Shown in pieces: positions 42,438-51,748 of a DNA stretch of 64,000 nucleotides; positions within the stretch are counted from its first letter, which is position 1; every line of letters begins with the position of its first letter. The notes under the pieces are model-generated. The model was not told where the DNA came from and made no database searches. It was given only the letters and a program-made list of their open reading frames with translations. Location of the stretch: assembly GCF_048007035.1 (NCBI RefSeq), contig NZ_CP180355.1, forward strand, positions 1 to 64,000. The letters run 5' to 3'. Made by a program: the position numbers and the translations under genes. This DNA is from Imperialibacter sp963977595 (GTDB lineage: Bacteria; Bacteroidota; Bacteroidia; Cytophagales; Cyclobacteriaceae).

Positions 42438-42992
42438 TTATTCCGGTCGTTCTGATATAACGTAGCCAGCGGGTATTTCCTTGTCTGGCAGGTTAAATGT
42501 TTCTTTTACAGCATTGTAGTCGCTGTAGTCCATCCGGCCTGTGAACTGCCCAGGCACCACTACTACCCTGGCCAGCCAGTTATCGAGAAACGGCGAGCCG
42601 AGGTTGTCGAGGTTGAAGTCGGAATCGAGGAATACCCTGGCGTCGAACTTGGTGAAGTCGAAGTTGTACTGCAGAAAGCCGAAGTCGGTGATCATGGACT
42701 GTGGCAACAGGCGCCATACTTCTGTGCCGTCATCGAGCGTATCCCATAGCAGGTAAACCAGTACCACATCCGAATCCAATGCGGTGAATCCATCGGGGTA
42801 CTCGAGAAGGACACCATAATCGGGCGATTCAAAGTCGAAGACGAATTCAAACACATAGGCTTCCTCGCCGTCTTTTCCGTCGACACCATCGTAACCATCG
42901 AACCCCTGTGGGCCGGGAGGGCCCTCCGGACCAACGCAGGATTGACCGATAAGGAGCATAGCAACAAAGGCTGAGTAAATGAGCTTTTTCAT
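42438..42992 (-). CDS. Lipoprotein with short collagen-like stretch
   Basis: A 184-residue protein. Lipoprotein signal ends LLIGQSC (Cys about 19). Right after it comes a collagen-like run of Gly-X-Y triplets (GPEGPPGPQGFDGYDGVDG, then KDGEE). The rest is a beta-rich acidic domain (FEFVFDFESPDYGVLL, DFTKFDARVFLDSDF) not recognised. Short Gly-X-Y stretches after the lipid anchor are common in Bacteroidota lipoproteins. Function unknown. It is divergent from the SMP-30-like gene. Confidence 0.88.
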   Translation of the reverse strand: MKKLIYSAFVAMLLIGQSCVGPEGPPGPQGFDGYDGVDGKDGEEAYVFEFVFDFESPDYGVLLEYPDGFTALDSDVVLVYLLWDTLDDGTEVWRLLPQSMITDFGFLQYNFDFTKFDARVFLDSDFNLDNLGSPFLDNWLARVVVVPGQFTGRMDYSDYNAVKETFNLPDKEIPAGYVISERPE

Positions 42993-43091
42993 ATCATTAG
43001 ATTTTTTGGTTCATACTGGCAATAAGCCAAAGATTGTTCCAAAAAAAATTTTTGAACGACTTTCCTTTTACCTTTGAGGCAAAACCAGATC

Positions 43092-43979
43092 ATGAAAAAG
43101 ACCCTAATCTACTTAAACAGCCTGTTTTTCATCCTTTTTTCCTGCTCGGAAAAAAAATCAGCCGAGCTGTTCAAAGCCACGGATTTCACTGCCGAAAATC
43201 TTTTCACCAACAACATTGAGGGGCCGGCCTTTGATGCTGACGGCAACCTGTACGTTGTCAACTTTGGAGAAGACGGCACCATTGGCAAGGTGGATAGCGA
43301 AGGCAATGCATCGCTCTTTTTGACCCTGCCCGAGGGCAGCACCGCCAACAGCATCAAATTTGGCAAAGACGGCACCATGTACCTGGCCGACTACACCGGC
43401 CACAATGTGCTGGCGGTTGATATGGCCACAAAAGCTGTGAGCGTGTTTGCCCACAACGACACTTTCAATCAGCCCAACGACCTCTGCATTGACCGCCAGG
43501 GCAGGCTCTTCGCTTCCGACCCCAACTGGGGAGACAAAACCGGGCAAATCTGGAGGATTGACACCGATGGCAGCACCGTTTTGCTCGACAGCGCCATGGG
43601 CACCACCAATGGCATTGAGCTGAGCCCCGATGAAAAGACGCTGTATGTGAATGAAAGTGTTCAGCTGAAAATATGGGCATTCGATGTAGATGCCAATGGC
43701 GACATTACCAACAAGCGGGAATTTGCTTCCTTCGATGATTTCGGTTTTGACGGTATGAAATGCGACAAGGAGGGCAATTTGTACGTAGCCAGGTATGGCA
43801 AAGGAGTCATCGCCGTATTGAGTCCAGCTGGCGAATTGATAAGGGAAGTGGCGCTTACAGGCAAAAAGTGCAGCAACCTGGTTTTTGGTGGTGCCGATGG
43901 CAAAACCGTTTTCGTGACCCTACAGGACAGAAAAGGCATGGAGAAGTTCCAGAACGACATTCCAGGTAAGGGTTACTAG
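43092..43979 (+). CDS. SMP-30/gluconolactonase-like beta-propeller lipoprotein
   Basis: A 295-residue protein from the ATG giving MKKTLIYLNSLFFILFSC (Cys18, lipoprotein-like). Propeller strands match the SMP-30/Gluconolactonase/LRE family: IEGPAFDADGNLYVVNFGED, FNQPNDLCIDRQGRLFASDP, TTNGIELSPDEKTLYVNES and FGFDGMKCDKEGNLYVARYG. Glu in EGPAF, Asn in NDL and NGI, and Asp in FDGMK fit the metal ligands. A lactone hydrolase role is likely, substrate unknown. It is followed after 3 bp by the VOC gene. Confidence 0.93.
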   Translation: MKKTLIYLNSLFFILFSCSEKKSAELFKATDFTAENLFTNNIEGPAFDADGNLYVVNFGEDGTIGKVDSEGNASLFLTLPEGSTANSIKFGKDGTMYLADYTGHNVLAVDMATKAVSVFAHNDTFNQPNDLCIDRQGRLFASDPNWGDKTGQIWRIDTDGSTVLLDSAMGTTNGIELSPDEKTLYVNESVQLKIWAFDVDANGDITNKREFASFDDFGFDGMKCDKEGNLYVARYGKGVIAVLSPAGELIREVALTGKKCSNLVFGGADGKTVFVTLQDRKGMEKFQNDIPGKGY

Positions 43980-43982
43980 GCA

Positions 43983-44387
43983 ATGACTCAGCTACTGAAA
44001 CACATCGCCGTGGTGGTGGCCGACTACGACGAGGCCATTGAGTTTTATACGAAAAAACTCCATTTCACCCTTGTGGAAGATACTCGCCTGAGTGAAACCA
44101 AAAGATGGGTGCTGGTGGCGCCGCCAGGCGGAGCCGATGGTTGTCTGCTGTTGCTGGCCAGGGCCGCCACTGAGGAGCAACAAACCAGGGTTGGTAACCA
44201 AACCGGCGGCAGGGTGTTCTTATTCCTTCACACAGATAACTTCCAAAAAGACTATCAAAACCTGCTTGATCAGGGGATCAAAATCGTTCGTGAGCCTTCG
44301 CAAGAGGCATACGGTACCGTGGCAGTTTTTGCTGACTTGTATGGTAATTTGTGGGATTTGATTGAGCCAGGCTCCTCCGGCGGCTGA
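43983..44387 (+). CDS. VOC-superfamily (glyoxalase/bleomycin-resistance-like) protein
   Basis: A 134-residue protein with two beta-alpha-beta-beta-beta units: LLKHIAVVVADYDEAIEFYT, then DTRLSETKRWVLVAPPGG; and GRVFLFLHTDNFQKDY with VAVFADLYGNLWDLIEP. The metal ligands expected from the family (His5, Glu near 50, His in FLHTD, Glu in DLIEP) are partly recognisable. The C-terminal SSGG is encoded by the start of a dispersed repeat, so the present end may have been changed by repeat insertion. Cotranscribed with the SMP-30-like gene. Confidence 0.9.
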   Translation: MTQLLKHIAVVVADYDEAIEFYTKKLHFTLVEDTRLSETKRWVLVAPPGGADGCLLLLARAATEEQQTRVGNQTGGRVFLFLHTDNFQKDYQNLLDQGIKIVREPSQEAYGTVAVFADLYGNLWDLIEPGSSGG

Positions 44388-44903
44388 CGGCTCCATCGAA
44401 CAAGACCTGCTGGCCGTACCGACGCCTGGCCAATCTGGGGGCACTTTCCTGTAGGATGTGGCTTCACCAACATCCTTTGGGTATTACGCCCTTTCAGGGC
44501 TTGGCGGGGGTAAGCCCTGAAGGAGCCGACGGAGTGTAATATCTATGCTTTGGGTGGAGCCCGATGCAAAACAAAAGGCAGGATAGGGCTGCACCCAATC
44601 CTGTTTTTATCTCGCCCTTTCAGGGCTTGCGGGGAGGTACGAGCCCTGAAGGGGCCCGTACGGAGCGAAATATCTATGCGTTGGGTGGAGCCCTACGCAC
44701 AATAAAAGCAAGCTAAACTCTACTGGCAGGATAGGGCTGCACCCAATCCTGTTTTTATCTCGCCCTTTCAGGGCTTGCAGGGTTTCGAACCGTGAAGGGC
44801 CACGGACGGAGTGGTATATTCATGCGTTGGGTGGCGCCATGCGCACCGACCGGCGGCTGACGGCTCCATCGCACCGGGCTTGCTGGCCGTACCGGCGCCT
44901 ACT
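44378..44903. repeat. Repeat cluster: three GCCCTTTCAGGGCTT units between direct flanking copies
   Basis: Three units start at about 44488, 44614 and 44762 with GCCCTTTCAGGGCTTG, and contain CCCTGAAG or GTGAAGGGCC, CGGAG, ATATCTATGC.TTGGGTGG. The first two are followed by CAGGATAGGGCTGCACCCAA. The cluster is bounded by direct copies of CGGCGGCTGACGGCTCCATC / CTGGCCGTACCG.CGCCT at 44378 and 44851. No gene here. Confidence 0.8.
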
Positions 44904-44918
44904 CTTCCGTCCCCTGCC

Positions 44919-47324
44919 TCATTCATACCTCAGCGACTTCACCGGATTCATTCTTGCGGTGTTGATGCTGTGCCAGGCCACGGTGAGGAAGGCCACAACC
45001 ACTACCGCAACGCCAGTGACAGCAAAATATATCCAGCTCATGCTGATGTGATAGGCAAAGTTTTCCAGCCATCCATTCATAAAATACCAGGCAAAGGGCC
45101 AGGCGATCAGGTTGGCAATCAGCACCAGCTTGAGGAAGTCCCACGACAGCAGCCTTACCAGACCGATTACATTGGCACCAAGGGTTTTTCTAATGCCAAT
45201 TTCTTTGGTTCTTTTTTCAATCATGTAGTTGGTCAATCCGAACAGCCCCAACACACCAATCACTACCGAGAGCAGGGTAAACAGCACCAACACGCTGGCC
45301 TGCCGCTGCTCGCTGTCATAAAGCCGCTGTAGCTCAGTATCAAGCAGGCTGTACTCAAAGGGTGCGTCGGCAAAGATGTTCATCCAAACGTCACGCACAT
45401 GGTCCACCCCGGCCGGGTCGTTTATGTTATTAACTTTTACGTACACATACCTGTCCTGCCACGGGCTGACGAAAAAGAAAAGCGGGTCAATTTGGCTCCT
45501 CAGTGAGTTGAAATGAAAGTCTTTCATCACCCCTACTATCTTTCCGCTTGTTTCGTCACCATAGTGGAGTGTTTGCCCAACGGCCTCCTCAGCTCTCCAG
45601 CCCAGCATGCGCACCAACGCTTCATTTACCACCACATGCCTATTCAGCGGTTCATCGGTGCTATCATTCAGCTGCATGGAGGTAGCATTGAAGCCCTCCC
45701 CTGCCAGCAGCTCGATACCCAGCGTATTTACCATTTGATCGTCGGTGGTAAAGCCAAGTGTTCGAATGCCTTTGTTGGGATCCATACCGTCTTTGTACGA
45801 CGACCAGGTGGCCAGAATATTGCCCATCATGGCCGAGCCTCTGCTCACATCGCCAATGGCACTATTCTGCTTTAGCTCGCTGCTGAAGGCCTCAAACTTG
45901 TTGAACATCTTTCTGTCGGCAAAGGGCACAACAATTACCTGTTCGGAGTTGTACCCGAGGTCTTTGCTGTTGGTGAAATTGAGCTGCTGGTAGATGACCA
46001 ACGTGCCCAGAATCAGAAAAATAGAAATACTGAACTGGAAAATGACCAGCGCTTTGCGAAACATGTCGCCAGCTTTGCCGGGGTTGAAAGTGCCCTTGAG
46101 CACCTTCACCGGAATGAACTGCGACAAATACAGCGCCGGGTAGCTGCCAGCGATCAGAGTGATGGCAAACACAACGGCCGCCAGTAGCGCTATCCAGCCG
46201 GGGTTGTCAAAATAGCTGATCGATATTTTCTGTCCAATGAGCTCGTTGAAAGCGGGTAGCGTGAATTCAGTAATGCCTACGGCTAAAAGCACTGCCAGGA
46301 AAGTGATGATAAGGGTTTCGCCGTAAAACTGTAGGATAATGTGCGTTCTTACTGCACCCATTACCTTTCTGATACCCACCTCACGGGCTCTTTTTTCGGA
46401 GCGGGCCGTCGTCAGGTTGATATAATTCACGCAGGCCACCAGCAAAATGAAAACGCCAATCAGCGCAAAAGCCAGCGTGTTGGACATGTTTCCTCTCTGA
46501 CCAATGTCCGCCTGTAAACTGCTGTCCATGTATATGTCGGTTACCGGCTGCATTTCAAACGACACAGACATGCCCGAACCCTCCAGTTGCTCTCCAAGTT
46601 CCCTTTCAGCGATAGCATTTATTTTCGTTCCTACTTCTCCGGAGTTTACCCCCTTCTCCAGCTTCAAATAGGTGATATAGTTCATGGGAAACCACTGCTC
46701 TCTATCCTCCATGCTATGAAAGGCGCAGATGAAGTTGAACTGCAGATGACTATTGGCAGGCGGATCTGCCACCACACCGGTTACCTTCTTGTCAGTATTG
46801 TTGTTAATTCTCAGCGTCTTGCCCATTGGGCTGCCTCCAGGAAAGTACTTCCTGGCCATGGAGGATGTGATGACTACCGAACTTGGTTCCTTTAAAGCTG
46901 TCTCTATATCTCCTTCGATCAGGTTGAAAGAAAACACCTTAAAAAATGAGGAGTCGGCGTAAGAAAACGTCTTTTCCATAAATACCCTTTCCCCTTCCTT
47001 TACAATGGTTGGCTTAAAAATGCCCACATCAGCATAACGGCAGAATAGCTCCACACCAGGCACCTCTCTCCTGGCAATGGGCCCGAGGATGCTGCCAGAA
47101 ACAGCGATTCGTCCCTTTTCTTCACCCATGACTGCGGAAGTCACCACTCTGAAAATGCGCTCCTTCTCTTTGAAGAACTGATCGTAGCCCAGTTCGTGGG
47201 AAACGAACAGGAAAATGAGCAGACAACTCGCCACGCCGGAGGCAAGACCAAAGATATTGAGCAGTGAATAAAACTTATTTTTCCAGAAACTCCGGAAGGC
47301 GATCGTAAGGTAGCTTTTGAACAT
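44919..47324 (-). CDS. FtsX/MacB-type ABC transporter permease
   Basis: An 801-residue protein starting at the ATG giving MFKSYLTIAFRSFWKNKFYS, then a transmembrane helix (NIFGLASGVASCLLIFLFVS) and a MacB-type periplasmic domain. There are two FtsX core regions, each with the Ala/Arg-rich block: RSEKRAREVGIRKVMGAVRT and IEKRTKEIGIRKTLGANVIG. The layout (two halves, about 800 residues) is the common Bacteroidota DUF-type permease. These work with a separate ATPase, not present here. Substrate unknown. The in-frame ATG at 47354 lacks support. Confidence 0.93.
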   Translation of the reverse strand: MFKSYLTIAFRSFWKNKFYSLLNIFGLASGVASCLLIFLFVSHELGYDQFFKEKERIFRVVTSAVMGEEKGRIAVSGSILGPIARREVPGVELFCRYADVGIFKPTIVKEGERVFMEKTFSYADSSFFKVFSFNLIEGDIETALKEPSSVVITSSMARKYFPGGSPMGKTLRINNNTDKKVTGVVADPPANSHLQFNFICAFHSMEDREQWFPMNYITYLKLEKGVNSGEVGTKINAIAERELGEQLEGSGMSVSFEMQPVTDIYMDSSLQADIGQRGNMSNTLAFALIGVFILLVACVNYINLTTARSEKRAREVGIRKVMGAVRTHIILQFYGETLIITFLAVLLAVGITEFTLPAFNELIGQKISISYFDNPGWIALLAAVVFAITLIAGSYPALYLSQFIPVKVLKGTFNPGKAGDMFRKALVIFQFSISIFLILGTLVIYQQLNFTNSKDLGYNSEQVIVVPFADRKMFNKFEAFSSELKQNSAIGDVSRGSAMMGNILATWSSYKDGMDPNKGIRTLGFTTDDQMVNTLGIELLAGEGFNATSMQLNDSTDEPLNRHVVVNEALVRMLGWRAEEAVGQTLHYGDETSGKIVGVMKDFHFNSLRSQIDPLFFFVSPWQDRYVYVKVNNINDPAGVDHVRDVWMNIFADAPFEYSLLDTELQRLYDSEQRQASVLVLFTLLSVVIGVLGLFGLTNYMIEKRTKEIGIRKTLGANVIGLVRLLSWDFLKLVLIANLIAWPFAWYFMNGWLENFAYHISMSWIYFAVTGVAVVVVAFLTVAWHSINTARMNPVKSLRYE

Positions 47325-47480
47325 ATCGATGAGTTTAGTTGCCCTGTGGCACATGTGTTGGCAAATAGCTTACCAAACTTAATCTCCTCAAATATAGCTT
47401 AAAAGGCGCTTTTCAGTGAGCTGACAACACCCTAACGTCCGTCAGCGGACACCAACGACCGCAGGGTGTACAATTCAATG

Positions 47481-47600
47481 TCGTTTAGTTAAGGGCATTC
47501 TACCTTTCACTTCCCTAAAGGGCCCAACAATGACCATTCTCTCGCTCTTTAGGGTTGGGGTAAAAATGGAATTGAGACACCAAACCTCTTAACTAAACGA
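47481..47600. repeat. MITE-like element with 13-bp inverted ends
   Basis: TCGTTTAGTTAAG (47481-47493) and CTTAACTAAACGA (47588-47600) are perfect inverted repeats 94 bp apart. Further symmetry: CCCTAAAGGG and CTCTTTAGGGTTGGGG inside. No coding potential. Could be a nonautonomous element or a regulatory hairpin upstream of the DinB-like gene. Nothing else is seen in 47325-47654. Confidence 0.6.
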
Positions 47601-47654
47601 GATTGGGACACAATGTGACAATTAAGCCGTAAATTGGTTTTCAAATGAATCGTC

Positions 47655-48233
47655 ATGAGTCAGAGCTTCCACAATGTCAATATTCAATCGCATCTTGATA
47701 AGATGGAGGAGTTGATTGCCGAGGTCAACAATGTATTCGGAGACCTGTCGGCGCAGCAGTTAGGCTGGAAGCCTGCAAAAGGTCAATGGAGCATCAGAGA
47801 ATGCCTGGATCATATCATGACGACCAACAAACTATACTATCCACAGTTTGACAAAATTGCTGATGGCAGATACGAGCCTGCTTTTTGGCAAAAAATGCCT
47901 GCTTTTTGGCACAACTTCTGGGGTCGGCAGCTGGTGGAATACCTGGGGCCGGAAGTCAAGCGTAAGTCGAAGTCGCCGGCGGTGTTCAAGCCAACCGCCG
48001 GCAGGCTTAGCCAGCACATCGTGAAGGACTTTACCGACAGCCTCAAGCTGCTCACGAGAAAGATGATTGCGATGGATCATGTAAACCACACATCCGTCAT
48101 TGTTACGTCGCCGGTGTCAAGGCTGGTGACCTACTCGCTGTACGATACCCTGCAAATTGTGGTGGGGCATGCCGAAAGGCATATAAACCAGGCAAAACGT
48201 GTAAAGCAAGACCCGCATTTCCCAACAAGCTGA
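47655..48233 (+). CDS. DinB-superfamily protein
   Basis: A 192-residue four-helix-bundle protein of the DinB/YfiT type: LDKMEELIAEVNNVFGDLSA, QQLGWKPAKGQWSIRECLDH (the conserved W.P..G.WSI.E...H with first metal His), and DTLQIVVGHAERHINQAKRV with H..RH (second metal site). Family members include thiol transferases and stress-induced hydrolases; substrate not assigned. It is 67 bp before the following gene, possibly one unit. Confidence 0.9.
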   Translation: MSQSFHNVNIQSHLDKMEELIAEVNNVFGDLSAQQLGWKPAKGQWSIRECLDHIMTTNKLYYPQFDKIADGRYEPAFWQKMPAFWHNFWGRQLVEYLGPEVKRKSKSPAVFKPTAGRLSQHIVKDFTDSLKLLTRKMIAMDHVNHTSVIVTSPVSRLVTYSLYDTLQIVVGHAERHINQAKRVKQDPHFPTS

Positions 48234-48299
48234 TGTCGTCCGCCATGCAAGTCTTTCGCTCACTTGGTCAAAATTTCTAGTTTTGAAAAAACAAAGTCC

Positions 48300-48731
48300 A
48301 TGACAGACCTTATCAAAAAACTCAACTATAAAGCTCAGCAGGCCATTGGCATATTTGAGTCTCCGGAGGAGTTTGCTCCTCATATCACGGACTTTGAGAA
48401 GCTGGGAACTGTTTATACCAGCATCAACGCCGCCGACAACTTTGACTTTGTGCTGGTGTTTGTAAAAACAGAGCAGGCTATTGCCACGCTCAGTCAGAAG
48501 CTGGCGCCAAAACTAACTGACGACGCTCCGTTTTGGTTTGTCTACCCAAAGAAGACTTCCAAAAAGTATCAAGCGGAAATCCACCGTGACCACGGCTGGG
48601 GCTCGCTTGGAAAACTGGGTTTCGAAAGTGTGCGTATGGTAGCGGTGGACGACGACTGGTCGGCACTGAGGTTCAGAAAAGCAGACAAAATCAAAGTACT
48701 GAAAAGAGACCCTTCGTGGCGGCTGACCTGA
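48300..48731 (+). CDS. DUF3052-like hypothetical protein
   Basis: A 143-residue protein from the ATG giving MTDLIKKLNYKAQQAIGIFE. DUF3052-like features are KLNYK near the N-terminus, FDFVLVFVKTEQAI, PFWFVYPKKTSKK and the closing WSALRFRKADKIK. Function unknown. A TTG at 48264 is an alternative, weaker start. It follows the DinB-type gene. Confidence 0.82.
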   Translation: MTDLIKKLNYKAQQAIGIFESPEEFAPHITDFEKLGTVYTSINAADNFDFVLVFVKTEQAIATLSQKLAPKLTDDAPFWFVYPKKTSKKYQAEIHRDHGWGSLGKLGFESVRMVAVDDDWSALRFRKADKIKVLKRDPSWRLT

Positions 48732-48817
48732 TGCACACATTTAATTCTGACAGGCAGTAAAGCAATATCGGTATTGAGAATATCTCTATCTTGTGGAGAT
48801 AACCAACCAAAATTCAA

Positions 48818-48988
48818 ATGAACAATCTACTTTATATCGTTGCCGTTCTTTGCGCAATATGGGTCATTTATGACGTATGGGCCAACCGCAAGTCGATGAG
48901 TACGGGCACCAAACTCATTTGGACAATTTGTGCGCTTTTTTTTAGTATCATCACTGCCATTATATATGCCGTGGTGGGTAAAAAATGA
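48818..48988 (+). CDS. Small membrane protein of PLDc_N type
   Basis: A 56-residue ORF with two transmembrane helices: NNLLYIVAVLCAIWVIYDVW, then the basic loop ANRKSMSTGTK, and LIWTICALFFSIITAIIYAV followed by VGKK. This is the pattern of the PLDc_N (phospholipase D-nuclease N-terminal) stand-alone membrane proteins. Function unknown. A hairpin (ACAATGCC / GGCATTGT, 49000-49022) follows the stop. Confidence 0.82.
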   Translation: MNNLLYIVAVLCAIWVIYDVWANRKSMSTGTKLIWTICALFFSIITAIIYAVVGKK

Positions 48989-49136
48989 AATAAAAAAGAC
49001 AATGCCTGGCTGTGGCATTGTTCATTTCTCTTCACTTGGAAAGTGATAATTTTAATCCAAATCGGCTGCCGTTTTAACTGAACGATGGTTAGCTTTCTGC
49101 CACGGTTTACCTGCCAAACACAGAGGTACAGAAAAT

Positions 49137-50897
49137 TTGAAACGGAAAGCACTCAATATCATCAACTGGTCTTTGCTGGGAGTAAGCAGTGTCGGCCTGC
49201 TTCTGCTGATTGCTGACGTGGGCTTCCCCTACAGCGGCGTTCTTGAGGTCTACCTTCATACCTGGCTTCCTATTCTTGCGGCCATCTTGTTTGTGCTGAT
49301 TACGGCTGCCAGCACCATTGCCTGGATACTAGACCGCACTCGACTGCGGTCGAGACTGGCAGAGGCGCTGCTGGCCATCTACATGCTGGCTTACGTGGTG
49401 CTTTCAATCAACCCCCAATGGTATCCTCAGCTTAGTTTTTTCACGCACAAATTCACCGGCTATTGGGGTTGCTTTTTCATTTTTGTGATAGAGTTTTCAA
49501 GGCGCACGACGTCCCTCTACAGGCTTTCAAAGAATCCGGCCAACCTCTTCATCTTCAGCTTTGCCCTCATTGTGCTTATTGGGTGCGGGCTGCTGATGTT
49601 GCCCAATGCCACCTATGAGGGCATTGGCTTTGTCGACGCTCTTTTTACCTCAACGAGCGCTGTATGCGTCACAGGCCTCATAGTAGTCGACACCGGCTCA
49701 TATTTCACCACCTTCGGTCAGGTTGTGATACTTGGGCTCATTCAGGTGGGTGGTATTGGCATTCTTACCTTCACCAGCTTTTTTGGTCTCTTTTTCAGAG
49801 GCGGTTTCAGCATCCAGAACCAGCTGTTTCTGAAAGATGTAACAAATACTAACCGGCTGGCAGAAGTAACCGGCATTGTAAAGACAATTATCGCCTTCAC
49901 TCTTCTTGTCGAGCTGGTTGGAGGTATTGCCATATTCACGCAGCTCAACAAGGCAGTACTACCGGGTTTTGTCGACAGGGTTCTCTTTGCGGGCTTTCAT
50001 TCCGTGTCAGCCTTCTGCAATGCAGGCTTTTCTACGCTAAGCAATAGCCTTTATGATCTAAATTACCGCTTCAACTACTCTCTCCATTTGGTCATCGCCT
50101 TTCTGTTCATCTTCGGGGGGTTGGGCTTTCCAATTGTCTTTAACTTTGTGAACTATGTTCGGGAGTCAGCTCGCACAATAGCGGCCAGGCTCGTAAAACG
50201 ACGGGTTGTGTATCGGCTACCCATCAGAATCAACCTTCACACACGGATCGTACTTATTACCACCGCTCTCCTCATAGTACCCGGCACGTTGCTTTTCTAC
50301 TTCTTCGAATACGACAACACGCTGGCCGAGCACAACGAATTTGGCAAATGGGTGACCGCCTTCTTTGGGGCAGTTACGCCCCGCACCGCCGGTTTTAATA
50401 CTGTCGACAATGCAGCATTGAAGCTTCACACCATCATGATCGTGTTGTTGCTCATGTGGATTGGCGCCTCGCCCGGATCAACAGGCGGAGGCATAAAAAC
50501 TACCACCATCTTCCTGGCCACCCTCAACTTTCTGAGTCTGGCCCGTAGCAAAGACAGGGTGGAGTTTGGCAAAAGAGAAATATCCAACAAATCTATCAGG
50601 AGAGCGTTCGCCATTATTTCTCTTTCGCTGATATTTATCGGACTGGCCACATTTATGATTACCATGCTTGACCCGGAACTACCTTTTATTCAGGTGGCGT
50701 TTGAATGCTTTTCGGCTTACAGCACCGTGGGACTCAGCATGGGCATTACTTCCAGCCTGAGTACCGGTAGCAGGCTGGTAATGATTTTAATGATGTTCAT
50801 TGGTCGTGTGGGCGCACTTACATTACTTGTAGGTATGCTACGAAGGGTACATACTTTGAGGTATCGCTATCCAAACGAAGAATTGGTTATAAATTAA
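49137..50897 (+). CDS. trkH: TrkH-family potassium uptake permease
   Basis: A 586-residue protein with at least ten transmembrane helices and all four pore loops: FTSTSAVCVTGL, HSVSAFCNAGFSTL, VTPRTAGFNTVD and CFSAYSTVGLSMG. Also IGASPGSTGGGIKTTT, the TrkH intramembrane loop. The start is a TTG (MKRKALN); no in-frame ATG lies near the N-terminal helix. It imports potassium together with TrkA, encoded 138 bp downstream. Confidence 0.95.
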   Translation: MKRKALNIINWSLLGVSSVGLLLLIADVGFPYSGVLEVYLHTWLPILAAILFVLITAASTIAWILDRTRLRSRLAEALLAIYMLAYVVLSINPQWYPQLSFFTHKFTGYWGCFFIFVIEFSRRTTSLYRLSKNPANLFIFSFALIVLIGCGLLMLPNATYEGIGFVDALFTSTSAVCVTGLIVVDTGSYFTTFGQVVILGLIQVGGIGILTFTSFFGLFFRGGFSIQNQLFLKDVTNTNRLAEVTGIVKTIIAFTLLVELVGGIAIFTQLNKAVLPGFVDRVLFAGFHSVSAFCNAGFSTLSNSLYDLNYRFNYSLHLVIAFLFIFGGLGFPIVFNFVNYVRESARTIAARLVKRRVVYRLPIRINLHTRIVLITTALLIVPGTLLFYFFEYDNTLAEHNEFGKWVTAFFGAVTPRTAGFNTVDNAALKLHTIMIVLLLMWIGASPGSTGGGIKTTTIFLATLNFLSLARSKDRVEFGKREISNKSIRRAFAIISLSLIFIGLATFMITMLDPELPFIQVAFECFSAYSTVGLSMGITSSLSTGSRLVMILMMFIGRVGALTLLVGMLRRVHTLRYRYPNEELVIN

Positions 50898-51035
50898 GCT
50901 TGATGAAGTAGCCATATGAAATAGCCATAAGGAATACCTTACCGAACGGAATGAATAACCTGTCAGCAGACTAAGATCTATTCCGTAACCGTACAGGCTA
51001 TTCCATCTGGCCGCTAAAAAGTAAATTTTATACAG

Positions 51036-51704
51036 ATGAAATACATAGTTTTTGGTCTCGGAAATTTCGGCAGCAGCCTGTCCACCACCCTCACAGCCAT
51101 GGGGCATGAGGTGATTGGGGTGGATAAAAAAATGGACAAGGTGGAACTGCACAAGGATGACATTACGCACACTATTTGCCTCGACTCCACTGATATTCAA
51201 GCGGTAAGTTCACTTCCTCTGGAAGATGCGGATGCGGTTATTGTTGCCATAGGTGAAGACGAAGGTGCCTCTATCATGACCACGGCCCTGCTGAAACAAC
51301 TCCATGCAAAACGCATTATCGGCAGGGCGGTGAGCGAACTACACACCACGGTAATGCAGGCCATGGGCGTGCATGAAATCAGCCGGCCAGAGCAAACCTC
51401 TGCCATCAGGCTGGCAAAAAGGCTTAACTTCAAAGGCGTGGTTGATTCATTCGAGCTGTCGGACAAGCACAATATCATTGAACTGAAGTGCCCCGAGAAG
51501 TATGTCGGGAAAACGCTGTTGGAGTCGGAGCTTAGAAAGAAGTACAACATAACGGTGTTGACCACCATTAAGCCGGTGGAAGGTAAAGAAGACGGCAAAA
51601 TTTCCGGCGTAGCGACAGCAGAGACAGTTCTTGAGGAAGGAGATACCCTGGTTATTTTTGGTGCACTTGACGACTTGAAAGATATGCTGGACGACAGTGA
51701 GTAA
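51036..51704 (+). CDS. trkA: TrkA-family potassium uptake regulator (RCK domains)
   Basis: A 222-residue protein with an RCK_N Rossmann domain (FGLGNFGSSLSTTLTAMGHE with GxGxxG, then VIGVDKK) and a C-terminal RCK_C domain (NIIELKCPEKYVGKTL, LEEGDTLVIFGALDDL). Nucleotide binding gates the TrkH pore. The one-copy RCK_N/RCK_C size fits the KtrA/short TrkA type rather than the doubled E. coli form. It follows trkH, so the two form an operon, with a terminator just after. Confidence 0.95.
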   Translation: MKYIVFGLGNFGSSLSTTLTAMGHEVIGVDKKMDKVELHKDDITHTICLDSTDIQAVSSLPLEDADAVIVAIGEDEGASIMTTALLKQLHAKRIIGRAVSELHTTVMQAMGVHEISRPEQTSAIRLAKRLNFKGVVDSFELSDKHNIIELKCPEKYVGKTLLESELRKKYNITVLTTIKPVEGKEDGKISGVATAETVLEEGDTLVIFGALDDLKDMLDDSE

Positions 51705-51710
51705 AAGCGC

Positions 51711-51745
51711 AAAAAGATGCGGATCAATACAGACCCGCATCTTTT
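51711..51745. terminator. Bidirectional terminator between trkA and the NAD(P)-binding gene
   Basis: AAAAGATGCGG / CCGCATCTTTT 11-bp stem with a 12-nt loop. Serves both convergent genes. Confidence 0.8.
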
Positions 51746-51748
51746 CAA

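Noticed and set aside
44488..44850. GCCCTTTCAGGGCTT units as CRISPR repeats
   Set aside because: Only three units at uneven spacing (126 and 148 bp), no cas genes, and the intervening DNA is itself partly repeated.
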